Assembly: GCF_000018285.1 (NCBI RefSeq)
Contig: NC_009901.1
Span: 5,068,501-5,132,500 of the forward strand
Origin: Shewanella pealeana ATCC 700345
Lineage (GTDB): Bacteria; Pseudomonadota; Gammaproteobacteria; Enterobacterales; Shewanellaceae
Direction: 5' to 3'
Length of the DNA stretch: 64,000 nucleotides
The notes beneath the pieces were generated by a model, which worked only from the letters and a program-made list of their open reading frames with translations, was not told the origin of the DNA and did no database searches. Made by a program: the position numbers and the translations under genes. The first letter of the stretch is position 1; each line of letters begins with the position of its first letter. Below are positions 1 through 8,287 of the stretch, one piece after another.

Positions 1-1593
1 GAGTGGAATACCTAATAAACGAAAGAAGTTATGAGAAACATATAAACCATTAATCGGCTTTTCTAGCGCAACTCCAGATTCCGATTGATATTTTAATGAT
101 GGCGCACCTAATTGAGTGAACGGAGCTGAAGATAATGCGATGGGTGAACCATCGACTCGCCATTCACCATCGAGCTGCTCAGAGGTCAACATTACACTTA
201 AACGACCATCCACTTTAGGTTTGTAACTGGTAACGTCTTTGGCGATAACCACTGACGAATATTTCTGTAACTCTTGATACATGAGGCTTAACGATACCAG
301 CAAAACACCAGTAATAACCGCCAGTTGCAACACCAATACTAGTTGCCTAACACCTTGCTGCATCTTGGTCATATGACCCTGCTTGCCTCGAGAGAAAAGT
401 TTATTGATTGAGCCACTAAGAGGAAACAAGGCACAACAAATGAATAACCAAAGCGAGCAAGAAACAGCGACCAACCAAAGCCAAAAATTAAACTTAACTC
501 CTTCGACAAAGTATTCTTGATACACACCAATTGTGCCAACATAGTGGGTGACAATCAGCCCGAGTAAAGGGCTAAGCCCTCCGACTAAGACTAGAGCGGG
601 GATGTTCTCTCTCAATAGCTGGCCCATGAGCCCACGCCTGCAACCACCTAAAGCCAACTTCAGACTCATTTCAGCACTGCGCGTTATGCCTTGCTGTGTG
701 TAGGCGGAGACAATGCCGCTAAAAATAATAAAGCCGAAACCAACGAGTAGAAGAAGGAGTATCCACGCCTGCCTTTGCAAAATATCACGGCCATTAGGGT
801 TGAGCTCCACCCCACTAATCAACCAAGGATGATAATAATTGTCAGAAAACCCGCTATCAGGCCAAGGAGTCTGTTGTCTTAAATTGATATATGCATCTTG
901 AAGTGACTCAACATTCGCTTGCTCACTTAATTGTGCAAAGCCGTAGCGGTTACTTCTAGTCTTTAAATAAGGCTCCGGATTATCAACAAACATATCCGGA
1001 ACCCCAAGCTGCAAATAAGTATCAGGGAGCCAAATATCAACACTAACGTCACCCAAGCGCAGCATAGTTTGCGGCGCAATACCGGCAATAAGAAAAGCGC
1101 TATCTCGATAATATAAGCGACTTTCTTTTAATGAAGAGTTTGATTCTAAATGTTGTTGCCAAAATCGCTGTGACACTATGCCTTTTCTCGACTCAAAGTT
1201 TTGCATCGAAAATGGTGCGGCTAACCCGAGTAGTTCGATAGTATTTTGTGAATAGAAACCAATAGTTACCCTTGGCAACTCCTTTAGTCCTATTGTCACT
1301 AAGCTGGATTGAATCGCTATACTCGCGACACTTTCTACACCTGTAAGCCTCTGCACTAAATCAATATCATAGCCAGAAGTCGGTTGTAGATTGCCACTAA
1401 GGTCTTTACTAGCAATGGTGATCATAGATTGCTGATTGCCTACCCACAGTGGGCGATCGCTACTCAACAGCCAAAATAGGTTAACCACCAAACCGATTAA
1501 GCAGCAAAATAGACAGAGGCTGACAACTAACAAGCACCAGAACCCACGCTGACCTTGCCACTTACGCCAACCATAAATCACATCAAACAGCAT
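1..1593 (-). CDS. MacB/FtsX-type ABC transporter permease, 3' end outside window
   Basis: The frame is open from ATG 1593 to the window edge: 531 codons with no stop. Its start overlaps the upstream ATPase gene by 11 bp. I read a TM segment near residues 15-40, a periplasmic domain to about 265, TM segments near 274-300, 333-354 and 366-391, then a further TM near 416-441 followed by a second extracytoplasmic segment. That order is the tandem (eight-TM) FtsX/MacB_PCD layout, not the four-TM MacB layout. The stretch after the second TM (ALGGCRRGLMGQLLREN) resembles the conserved cytoplasmic FtsX loop. It is probably the membrane half of an exporter or lipoprotein/peptide transporter with the two genes upstream. 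The substrate is unknown. Confidence 0.85.
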   Translation of the reverse strand, partial: MLFDVIYGWRKWQGQRGFWCLLVVSLCLFCCLIGLVVNLFWLLSSDRPLWVGNQQSMITIASKDLSGNLQPTSGYDIDLVQRLTGVESVASIAIQSSLVTIGLKELPRVTIGFYSQNTIELLGLAAPFSMQNFESRKGIVSQRFWQQHLESNSSLKESRLYYRDSAFLIAGIAPQTMLRLGDVSVDIWLPDTYLQLGVPDMFVDNPEPYLKTRSNRYGFAQLSEQANVESLQDAYINLRQQTPWPDSGFSDNYYHPWLISGVELNPNGRDILQRQAWILLLLLVGFGFIIFSGIVSAYTQQGITRSAEMSLKLALGGCRRGLMGQLLRENIPALVLVGGLSPLLGLIVTHYVGTIGVYQEYFVEGVKFNFWLWLVAVSCSLWLFICCALFPLSGSINKLFSRGKQGHMTKMQQGVRQLVLVLQLAVITGVLLVSLSLMYQELQKYSSVVIAKDVTSYKPKVDGRLSVMLTSEQLDGEWRVDGSPIALSSAPFTQLGAPSLKYQSESGVALEKPINGLYVSHNFFRLLGIPL

Positions 1594-2290
1594 GTTTAAA
1601 CTCCAGAGGCGAAACTGCGGCAATTTCTCCATCATGAATTTTGTACGCTTTTTGGCAATAGGCTGCGACGGCTGGATCATGGGTAATAATCAGTACCGTC
1701 TTACCCTCTTGGTGCAAAGTACTCAGTAACTCCATCACGTTATTTGAATTACTCGAGTCTAAGTTTCCTGTTGGCTCATCACATAAAATAATGTCAGGTT
1801 GACAGATTAGCGCTCTGGCAATTGCCACCCTCTGCTGCTGTCCACCGGAAAGTTCTGCTGGGTAAAAAGCGGTTTTCTCTCTTAGACCCACTTCATCTAA
1901 TACTTGGTTAATCTTTGCCTCATAGTCCGCTTGCTTAATTGATGAGTTAAAACGCAATGGAACCGATAAATTCTCGGCAACCGTCATATCGGCAATCAAA
2001 TTAAAATTCTGAAATACCCAACCAATATGACTGTTTCGAAGTTGACTCATTTGGTAAGCAGAGAAGCTGCTTACGTCCTGTCCACAAAGATGATAGTGAC
2101 CCGAATCAGCCGTATCTAGTAAGCCCATTATGGATAACAAGGTCGACTTCCCGCTGCCAGACTGACCTAAAATAGCGACCATCTCGCCGCTATATACCGA
2201 AAAATTCACCTGCTTCAAAACATGATTGCTGCCAGCGCCATTAATAAACGATTTATTTAAATCGGTCAGACTGATTACACAGTTATTCAT
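1583..2290 (-). CDS. ABC transporter ATP-binding protein, LolD/MacB family
   Basis: This is a single ABC domain of about 235 residues. Walker A (GQSGSGKST) is near residue 44, the signature LSGGQQQR near 148 and Walker B (ILCDEPTG) near 170. The LSGGQQQRVAIARAL stretch and overall length fit the LolD/MacB/FtsE group, which power FtsX-type permeases from the cytoplasmic face. I chose ATG 2290 over ATG 2296 because GGAAG is then spaced about six bases away; the sequence cannot exclude the longer form. The gene overlaps the adaptor gene upstream by 8 bp and the permease downstream by 11 bp, so the three are very likely co-translated. Confidence 0.93.
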   Translation of the reverse strand: MNNCVISLTDLNKSFINGAGSNHVLKQVNFSVYSGEMVAILGQSGSGKSTLLSIMGLLDTADSGHYHLCGQDVSSFSAYQMSQLRNSHIGWVFQNFNLIADMTVAENLSVPLRFNSSIKQADYEAKINQVLDEVGLREKTAFYPAELSGGQQQRVAIARALICQPDIILCDEPTGNLDSSNSNNVMELLSTLHQEGKTVLIITHDPAVAAYCQKAYKIHDGEIAAVSPLEFKHAV

Positions 2291-3554
2291 AAACATCTTC
2301 CGTCATAATTTGAGAAGAATTGACCAGATGTTTAGGGACATTGAGTAAAACTGTGTCCCCAAGATAGAGGCCATCTAACACTTGCATCTGATCGCCAGCA
2401 ATATCACCGACCAATACATGACGACGCTGGAAGTGGGAATGGGTCTGATCGAGCACGAACATAGGGTACTCACGATGAGCGCGAACAACCCCGACAGGTC
2501 TATCGACGACAAGCGTATTGTGATGCTCAGCAATATCAACCCGTGCGGTCACATCGATATTAGGTCTAACCGCTGCAGGCAAATCACCACTAAAACTAAT
2601 ATCAATTTCAACGCTACCATTATTCACCGTTGGGTCGACACGAGAAACCAGCCCCTTTATTTCCACTCCCTTAAACTGAACCTGAGCCACTAAACTTGGA
2701 CTGACATATTCAGCATCGGCAGCGGTAATATTGATACGGGCATAATAAGATGAAAGATCCGCGATCATGCCCACCGCTCGTCCCTCTTCAACATGGCGAC
2801 CTATCTCGAGTTCATCGGCTAACTCCGTCAACATACCTGCCATGCTCGCACGAACATCAAGCTGCTCAACCTCCGATAGCAACAGCTCTTGCTGCTTAAT
2901 GGCTTTCTCCAAACGATACCGAGTGGAGTCCTCAATGGCTTTGCGTGTTTTCTTTAGGGTCTGAAAACGACTCAACTCCATCTGTAGCATGGCATCTTCC
3001 TGTTCCCAGGCAACCAGTGCTTTATGCAAGTCTAAGGTCGAGATAACTTGGTTATCTTTTAGTTTTTTATGGGCAATCAACTCGGCATCCGCTAGGGCGA
3101 GTCTTACTTTTGCAAGCCGGATTTTGCCTCGTTGATCCTCTAATTCTTGGGCTGACTCCGCCATGACCCTTTGCTGATTTGCCTGCTCTTCTAATAAGGC
3201 CAGCTCACTGGTTTCAAGCAAGCGAAGTAATTTAGGATTATTAAGGCTTAAGATGATTTCGCCTTCTTCTACCAAGTTTCCGGGCTTTTTAAACACCTCA
3301 ACAATGTGGCCACCACTGAGCGCATTGATACCACGCTGAGTTCTTGGAACAAACTTGCCATAACCCGAAATGGTAATATTTAGGGAAGCATTTTTGACGC
3401 TTGAAACGAGGGAATCACTATTGGCGTGATTAGAAGAGAAGGCCTGACGGCTCGCTAAAGAAATAATAAAAATCGCGCAGGTAATTCCAATAACGATAAA
3501 TAAAAACCAGCTTGTTTTATTTAACCGACTCCTATCCTTAGGGATATCGAACAT
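2283..3554 (-). CDS. HlyD/MacA-like periplasmic adaptor (membrane fusion protein)
   Basis: The product is about 423 residues with one N-terminal membrane anchor (about residues 16-38). Then come a biotinyl-lipoyl-like segment (GGHIVEVFKKPGNLVEEGE), a long coiled-coil hairpin rich in Glu/Leu/Gln, the returning lipoyl half and a beta-barrel region ending in DTVLLNVPKHLV. This is the architecture of adaptors that link an inner-membrane ABC transporter to an outer-membrane channel. The frame is open further upstream to 3629, but those residues look non-coding, so ATG 3554 (MFDIPKD) is preferred. It is the first gene of the adaptor-ATPase-permease operon. No TolC-type gene is adjacent, so the outer-membrane partner would be encoded elsewhere. 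Confidence 0.88.
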   Translation of the reverse strand: MFDIPKDRSRLNKTSWFLFIVIGITCAIFIISLASRQAFSSNHANSDSLVSSVKNASLNITISGYGKFVPRTQRGINALSGGHIVEVFKKPGNLVEEGEIILSLNNPKLLRLLETSELALLEEQANQQRVMAESAQELEDQRGKIRLAKVRLALADAELIAHKKLKDNQVISTLDLHKALVAWEQEDAMLQMELSRFQTLKKTRKAIEDSTRYRLEKAIKQQELLLSEVEQLDVRASMAGMLTELADELEIGRHVEEGRAVGMIADLSSYYARINITAADAEYVSPSLVAQVQFKGVEIKGLVSRVDPTVNNGSVEIDISFSGDLPAAVRPNIDVTARVDIAEHHNTLVVDRPVGVVRAHREYPMFVLDQTHSHFQRRHVLVGDIAGDQMQVLDGLYLGDTVLLNVPKHLVNSSQIMTEDVYE

Positions 3555-3725
3555 AATCAAATTCCATTTAATTTTGTTATCAGCTCCCAACAATACGGAA
3601 TAACCAATAAAAAAACAACACAACAACAAGCTCTTGACAGCATGCTCGCAACATCGCTAGTTTAGAAAATGGAGATAGGGATGTACTCCAAAATATTATT
3701 AAACCAAATAATTCAAGGATGAAAC

Positions 3726-4199
3726 GTGCGTATTATATTTCTATTCATTTTTATACTTATCTCTACCGGCGTAAACGCGAGCTCTCCCCAACTAACAACT
3801 ATTGGTCAGCATAACAAATCCATTATTTTGGAAACGGTATCTCCGGATCAAAAACACAAATTTCCAGCACTCTATATTTACGATACCGAGCAACAACAAT
3901 TTCTAAGCAAACAAGACGCTGCCGCCTATCTACAAACATTAGATGCAAGTCCTCTTTTGCCAGAGCTTGCTAGCCAATGGACTAAAAGCACCGAACAGTT
4001 CTCAACCAACAACAACGCGCTAGCCAAATCACTACCTATGTTGCAATTAGATAGAACCTATTTAATCTTGTACGATAATCTGCCGGCTCCCATGCTAACG
4101 CAGCTCAAATCGATGGACCCTGAGTTAGAGCTCAAAGACGCCCTGCTTAGAAAGGTGTTAAGCCAATTAACCAGCGCTAGAAGCTATACCACCTATTAA
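3726..4199 (+). CDS. Small secreted protein of unknown function
   Basis: The ORF has 157 codons and starts with GTG after a good Shine-Dalgarno (AAGGATG, about 5 bases away). The first 18 residues (MRIIFLFIFILISTGVNA) form a clear Sec signal peptide ending ANA-like before SSPQ. The mature part is about 138 residues, mixed polar, without cysteines or recognisable motifs, and ends SARSYTTY. It is transcribed divergently from the adaptor operon, with about 170 bp between them. I do not recognise the family. A periplasmic location is inferred from the signal peptide only. Confidence 0.7.
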   Translation: MRIIFLFIFILISTGVNASSPQLTTIGQHNKSIILETVSPDQKHKFPALYIYDTEQQQFLSKQDAAAYLQTLDASPLLPELASQWTKSTEQFSTNNNALAKSLPMLQLDRTYLILYDNLPAPMLTQLKSMDPELELKDALLRKVLSQLTSARSYTTY

Positions 4200-4207
4200 G
4201 CTCATAT

Positions 4208-4288
4208 AAGGCTTATCACTTTCAAGCTCATCATTATTTATTGCTAGCGTTACTGGTAGTGTTAGTGATGTTGTTATTGATAAGCCTT
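4208..4288. terminator. Inverted repeat downstream of the small secreted protein
   Basis: The 11-bp arms AAGGCTTATCA (4208-4218) and TGATAAGCCTT (4278-4288) are exact reverse complements separated by a 59-nt loop. It begins 9 bp after the stop of the 157-aa ORF. The long loop and lack of a T run make it a weak intrinsic terminator candidate. It could instead be a small palindromic repeat or a 3'-end stabilising structure. Confidence 0.4.
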
Positions 4289-4433
4289 AAACGCATACTT
4301 CTGCCGCTTTGCTAGAGGTTGCTCACCGATAAAATCAAAACTTAGACACAAGCTAACAATCCAGCCATTTCACCTGAATAAATTCTGCTTACCCATGTAT
4401 AATCAAGCCACAAAAACTCTAACCCACTGATAA

Positions 4434-5483
4434 ATGTCTAAATACCTATCCCAGCTACTGATACTCGTGCTCAGCGTAATCGCTATAACCATAGCGAATG
4501 TCGCTAACGCTAACAGTAGTGAATTAGACCTGAGTGACTACGATGCCGATGTAGCGGCATTGCTACTGGAATATCAGGGGCAAGACTCCTACTCACGACC
4601 AATAGTGCCATCGGTGTTGGTGTATAAAGAAACCGAGCAGGCTTCAACTTATGTCGACTTTAAACGGGGTTTGATCTTGGTGGAAACCCGCACTAAAGCG
4701 CAGCTTAAAGAGGCTGTGGTGCAAGTACTGTTAACCCAGATAGATCCTACTATTATCGACGCGCAAACTGCAGAGGACTTTGGTTTAATCAGCAAAAAGA
4801 AGAAGCCATTCTTCTGGGGGCAAGTGCTCGACAGAGACGGCAAGGCGATTGAGTTTGAATGGCGCGCATCTCGCTATGCCGACGGCTTGGTCGCGAAAAG
4901 CAAACGAGTGAACTCGCGCTTTCAAGTAGCCATTCACATGGTGAAAGAGCACACCACCATTGCCGGTAATAAGTATATAAACTACGCCCGTAGCGCTAGC
5001 CGTAAACACGGCATCAGTACCGATCTCATCATGGCGATTATCGAGACTGAGAGCTCGTTTAACCCACTGGCACGCTCACGTTCTAATGCTCTAGGCTTGA
5101 TGCAGATTAAGGCTAATACCGCCGGGCGAGATTATTTCAACTTAATCCAGGGCTATAAACACACGCCGTCATCGGCCTACCTTTATGATCCGGCCAAAAA
5201 TATTGAGGTGGGCACTGGCTATCTAAAGATACTTTCAAGCCGCTACCTTAAAGGGATCACCCACCCTAAGAAGCGTGAGTATGCGGTGATCTCAAGTTAT
5301 AACGGCGGCGCAGGAAACCTGTGGAAAAGCTTAGATCCGCGCGGTAATCGCACCAAGGCCTTAGCGCGAATTAATAAGATGACGGTCAGTGAGTTTTACT
5401 GGTTTTTAACCCACCGCCATAACCGCGAAGAAACCCGTAACTACTTAAAAAAAGTCAGTAGTCGACAGAAGAAATACCTGTAA
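4434..5483 (+). CDS. MltC-like lytic murein transglycosylase
   Basis: The product has 349 residues. The signal peptide (about 1-27, cleavage near NANA/NS) lacks a lipobox, unlike the E. coli MltC lipoprotein, so a soluble periplasmic form is suggested. Residues about 30-170 match the N-terminal domain found before SLT domains in MltC. From about 175 there is a goose-type lysozyme SLT fold with catalytic Glu206 in IIETESSFNP, the GLMQI motif at 221-225 and the SSYNGGAGN motif near 290. It should cleave the MurNAc-GlcNAc bond of peptidoglycan, releasing 1,6-anhydro products. The family call is firm; assignment to MltC over a paralogue is probable. A second copy of its 3' end lies about 430 bp downstream. 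Confidence 0.9.
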   Translation: MSKYLSQLLILVLSVIAITIANVANANSSELDLSDYDADVAALLLEYQGQDSYSRPIVPSVLVYKETEQASTYVDFKRGLILVETRTKAQLKEAVVQVLLTQIDPTIIDAQTAEDFGLISKKKKPFFWGQVLDRDGKAIEFEWRASRYADGLVAKSKRVNSRFQVAIHMVKEHTTIAGNKYINYARSASRKHGISTDLIMAIIETESSFNPLARSRSNALGLMQIKANTAGRDYFNLIQGYKHTPSSAYLYDPAKNIEVGTGYLKILSSRYLKGITHPKKREYAVISSYNGGAGNLWKSLDPRGNRTKALARINKMTVSEFYWFLTHRHNREETRNYLKKVSSRQKKYL

Positions 5484-5490
5484 CGGCATC

Positions 5491-5760
5491 TAATACCAAT
5501 TAGTATAAGAAGTTGATCTACTCAGAGCGATTTTGGCAAACTAATTCAAGGCGAATAACTGAAAGAATGGTTGCTCCCTTGTGAAGTTATTCAACGCAGA
5601 AGTAGGCAGCCAAAAACGCTCCAGAATGGCGAGTTTTAGCGGCTCTGATACTGCGTTAACAAGCTTGAACGTAGAATCACTATGCTCTTCACTCGTTGCC
5701 TTGTCTCAGTGCCGCTAAATTCTCGCTGAGCGACCAAATCTTTATACTAATTGGTATAAA
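5491..5760. mobile_element. MITE-like palindromic element, no ORF
   Basis: The near-palindromic end ATACCAATTAGTATA (5493-5507) is repeated inverted as TATACTAATTGGTAT (5743-5757), bounding about 265 bp with no convincing ORF. Inside are further inverted pairs: GAGCGATTTTGGC (from 5524) with GCCAAAAACGCTC (from about 5610), GCGAATAACT with AGTTATTC, and GCGAGTTTTAGCGGC with GCCGCTAAATTCTCGC. The whole unit could fold into nested hairpins. Terminal inverted repeats, small size and no coding capacity fit a miniature inverted-repeat element. I cannot see a clear target duplication. It lies inside one copy of the duplicated mltC-like 3' region. Confidence 0.65.
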
Positions 5761-5769
5761 GATCACTAC

Positions 5770-5826
5770 AGCGCTAGCCACAAGGCTAGCATTTTAGTTT
5801 GCGAGAAATAAACACTAAAGCTTGCT
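5770..5826. repeat. First copy of the terminator plus convergent-gene 3' junction
   Basis: The hairpin GCTAGCCACAAGGCTAGC (about 5774-5791) is followed by a stretch ending ACTAAAGCTTGCTC. The same order recurs at 5938-5997: hairpin ATAGCCACAAGACTAT, then AACTAAAGCTTGCTC, where it forms the true 3' end of the minus-strand esterase-like gene. This is therefore a diverged duplicate of a convergent gene junction and probably a former or still working terminator. Confidence 0.7.
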
Positions 5827-5838
5827 CTTCTGCTTAAC

Positions 5839-5919
5839 CATCACAACCGCGAAGAAACCCGTAGCCAATTGAAAAATCACCCGAAAAAGGTCAGTAGTAG
5901 GCAGAAGAAGTACCTGTAG
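5839..5919 (+). pseudogene. Second copy of the MltC-like gene's 3' end
   Basis: These 27 in-frame codons end in TAG and encode HHNREETRSQLKNHPKKVSS followed by RQKKYL. The real gene ends HRHNREETRNYLKKVSSR followed by QKKYL. The copy has a 3-codon insertion and several substitutions, many at third positions, so it looks like a diverged homologous 3' end and not a recent exact copy. There is no start codon or body, so it is not a gene. The terminator and the first bases of the neighbouring convergent gene are repeated with it. Confidence 0.8.
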
Positions 5920-5936
5920 CAGCACCTGAATATAAG

Positions 5937-5966
5937 CAAAACGATAGCCACAAGACTATCGTTTTA
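5937..5966. terminator. Bidirectional terminator between convergent genes
   Basis: AAAACGATAG and CTATCGTTTT are exact inverted arms around the loop CCACAAGA. T runs lie on both strands. It lies just downstream of the minus-strand esterase-like gene and of the duplicated transglycosylase 3' end on the plus strand. Confidence 0.8.
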
Positions 5967-5984
5967 CCTTGCAGCCAAGACGAA

Positions 5985-7196
5985 CTAAAGCTTGCTCAGC
6001 TCCTTATACTTGGCCAATTTGTTAGTGTACTTATTTTGATAAAAAGGGTGATCGGTAATATCTAGCGCCAAAGCCTGATATTTTATTGCCAACTCTATTT
6101 CTCCCTGCTTCGCGTAGGCGTTAGCAACCGCATCATAGGCTGTATAAGCTTTGGCATCGTCACTAATCGCAACCTTGTACACCTCGACAGCCTTACTTGG
6201 CTCAGTTTCAAGATAGGAATCACCTAGCTTAATCAATGAGCTGGTTGCGGGCACTTTAAAGCCGTACTTCTGCTCAGATAAAAATTGATAGTGCGCCAAA
6301 ATAGCTTGCGGGCCTTGCTTAGCAATCTCTGAGTCTGCGGCTAACACTCGATGATAATCATCGAACAGCGCTTCAATAGCATAAGCCGCTGCCAGTACAG
6401 GTTGAGTCATATAGTAACTGCCATCGAAACGCTTTATCTGGTAGTCCAGAGTCTGATTGGCATTAGCTTTTACAATGGACTCCACCTGGGCAAACGACGC
6501 GAGTTGTCGCTGTTCAAAGCCACTGTCGCTGGTACTCATAAATAAGAATCGCGGCTTGCCCTGCATGGCTGCGAGCTTTTTAGGGGCATCTTTAATCACA
6601 TAAGCAAAATCTTTGCTCAGCACAGGACTTGCCACAAAGTAGGCGTTAAACAGACTAGGACGATTAATCAGAGTGTAAAGCCCAAGGCCTGCATTACCGG
6701 TAAAGCCATTTAAGATACGAAAGCCATTGGTGCGGTAGGTTTTATCAATCGCAGGCAGCAGATCTTGCTCAAGGTAATCTAACAATTGTTGATTGCCCGG
6801 CTTTTCAATGGCTAATGTTTTTAACTCTCCCAAGCCTTGATGTCCATCTGGCGCGGTAACAATAATGGTCTCGAGCCAAGGCCAATCACCGTTATGACTC
6901 ATCCAGTCATGCATGCCTGCGAGTAAAGCTTGGCTTCTTGGATGAAAATCAAACAACACCACATAGCTCTTGTTTGGTTTTTTGCCATAGCTGGCAGGGA
7001 GCGTCACCTTAAACTCAGCGGTCTCTATCGAGTCAGAAGTAATGGTTAATGACTCTAGCGTTAAACCCATCACCTTAGCTTTAGTCGCCGCCTTAGCATC
7101 CGCCTCTTTTGCGCTGGCATGACTACTAACTAAACCCAAACTCAAACTTAAAGCCAAGCTTAAAACCAAGTAAGTCATCACATGTGTTCTAATCAT
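5985..7196 (-). CDS. Secreted esterase-D-like protein with C-terminal TPR, catalytic residues replaced
   Basis: The product has 403 residues and a signal peptide (about 1-29, ending SHASA). Residues about 50-285 follow the putative-esterase (Esterase D/IroE-like) alpha/beta-hydrolase pattern: VVLFDFHPRS strand, LETIIVTAPD, a LLDYLEQDLLPAIDKTYRT helix, then the nucleophile-elbow region. Where the family has G-x-S-x-G-G, this protein reads GFTGNAG (164-170), so Thr166 replaces Ser. Where a catalytic His usually follows (GSH-like), it reads DGSYYMT. Residues about 300-400 look like TPR-type helices. The fold assignment is good, but hydrolase activity is doubtful; a binding or scaffold role is inference. 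Start ATG 7196 leads directly into the signal peptide. Confidence 0.8.
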   Translation of the reverse strand: MIRTHVMTYLVLSLALSLSLGLVSSHASAKEADAKAATKAKVMGLTLESLTITSDSIETAEFKVTLPASYGKKPNKSYVVLFDFHPRSQALLAGMHDWMSHNGDWPWLETIIVTAPDGHQGLGELKTLAIEKPGNQQLLDYLEQDLLPAIDKTYRTNGFRILNGFTGNAGLGLYTLINRPSLFNAYFVASPVLSKDFAYVIKDAPKKLAAMQGKPRFLFMSTSDSGFEQRQLASFAQVESIVKANANQTLDYQIKRFDGSYYMTQPVLAAAYAIEALFDDYHRVLAADSEIAKQGPQAILAHYQFLSEQKYGFKVPATSSLIKLGDSYLETEPSKAVEVYKVAISDDAKAYTAYDAVANAYAKQGEIELAIKYQALALDITDHPFYQNKYTNKLAKYKELSKL

Positions 7197-7554
7197 CTAT
7201 CTCTCCCTGAATGTTATCCCTTTAACCCTTGAGCCTAGCCATATGCTACATACAGGCATCAATTAGTTAAGCAAGTTATGAACTTAACAGCAGAGTAAAA
7301 ATAGAACAACTCTAAAACCAGCCAATAACCCAGCCAGATAGCCGCAAGGCAGGCATGGCTTTAATCAATAACTATCAATAACTCTGGCTCGAGCATTAAT
7401 ATCGAGGGCAAAGCATCACCAAACCGATAAAACGGTAAATTTAGTACAAACTGAGATGCAATTACACTAGCCAAAGCAGGCAATTCAGCTTAGGATCTGA
7501 GCAATAAATCGATCTCGAATACAAGTAATCCACATTGCGGAGTAACCAAACATT
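7197..7554. other. Divergent promoter region, no gene seen
   Basis: These 358 bp separate the divergent esterase-like gene and mtnC, so they must hold both promoters. I saw no ORF with a credible ribosome site, no strong hairpin and no clear -35/-10 pair. The only local structure is a short direct repeat, ATCAATAACT/ATCAATAACT, near 7363-7382. Confidence 0.4.
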
Positions 7555-8235
7555 ATGGGTATCAGAGCCATCGTCGTTGATACAGCCGGTACGACTACCG
7601 ACCTTAACTTTATTGAGGATGTACTTTTTCCTTATTCAGCTAAGGCCTTACCCGCTTTTCTTGAAGAAAATCAAAATAATGTACTCGTAGACAACTGCAT
7701 TTGCGATGTGCAAGATATTGCCCTCGAGCCAGATGCCAGCCTTGCTCGCGTGACTGAAATTTTACTGCAGTGGATTGAAGAAGATCGCAAAGCCACACCA
7801 CTGAAGACCATCCAAGGTTTGATCTGGAAACAGGGCTATGCCAATGGCGAGTTTACCGGGCATATCTTCCCTGACTTTATCGAAGCACTCGATGGCTACA
7901 AGCAACAAGGTCTGCGGGTTTATAGCTTCTCTTCAGGTTCTGTTGAGGCGCAAAAACTGTTGTTTAGCCACAGCGATGCAGGCGATCTAAACGATAAGTT
8001 TAATGGCCACTTCGACACTCGCACCGGTAACAAGCGTTTCAAACAGGCTTACAGCAATATCGTCAACACCATCAGCCTAAGCCCGAAGCAGATCCTATTT
8101 GTTTCTGATGTGCTAGAAGAGCTAAAAGCGGCCAACGAAGCTGGATTACATGTGGTACAGATGGTTCGCGATGACAGTCAGCGTACTGGCGATTTTAAAA
8201 CCATTGCTAGCTTTGACGAGCTAAAGATAGATTAA
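7555..8235 (+). CDS. mtnC: Enolase-phosphatase E1 (methionine salvage)
   Basis: The 226-residue HAD-superfamily protein is of normal length for the family. It should convert 2,3-diketo-5-methylthiopentyl-1-phosphate to acireductone by enolisation and dephosphorylation in the cytoplasm. Visible motifs are the N-terminal [10 protein letters not shown] with nucleophile Asp9, [10 protein letters not shown] (motif II), the Lys region GNKRFKQAY and FVSDVLEEL (motif IV). The residue two after Asp9 is Ala where most MtnC have Glu (DxEGTT), so the usual acid/base residue is missing. I recall the same DTAG form in Shewanella MtnC, so it may be a lineage trait. No other mtn gene is adjacent. The start is supported by GGAG about 11 bases upstream. 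Confidence 0.93.
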   Translation: MGIRAIVVDTAGTTTDLNFIEDVLFPYSAKALPAFLEENQNNVLVDNCICDVQDIALEPDASLARVTEILLQWIEEDRKATPLKTIQGLIWKQGYANGEFTGHIFPDFIEALDGYKQQGLRVYSFSSGSVEAQKLLFSHSDAGDLNDKFNGHFDTRTGNKRFKQAYSNIVNTISLSPKQILFVSDVLEELKAANEAGLHVVQMVRDDSQRTGDFKTIASFDELKID

Positions 8236-8245
8236 GTTAATGCTA

Positions 8246-8280
8246 AGTAACAAAAGGGCCTTAAAGGCTCTTTTGTTACT
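8246..8280. terminator. Bidirectional terminator between mtnC and a convergent gene
   Basis: AGTAACAAAAGGGCC pairs with GGCTCTTTTGTTACT around a short loop. It lies between the convergent stops at 8235 and 8288 and has T/A-rich flanks on both sides. Confidence 0.85.
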
Positions 8281-8287
8281 TTTGCTG

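Noticed and set aside
4434..5483. MltC-like protein as lipoprotein
   Set aside because: The signal region ends ANVANANSS with no Cys, so there is no lipobox, in contrast with E. coli MltC.
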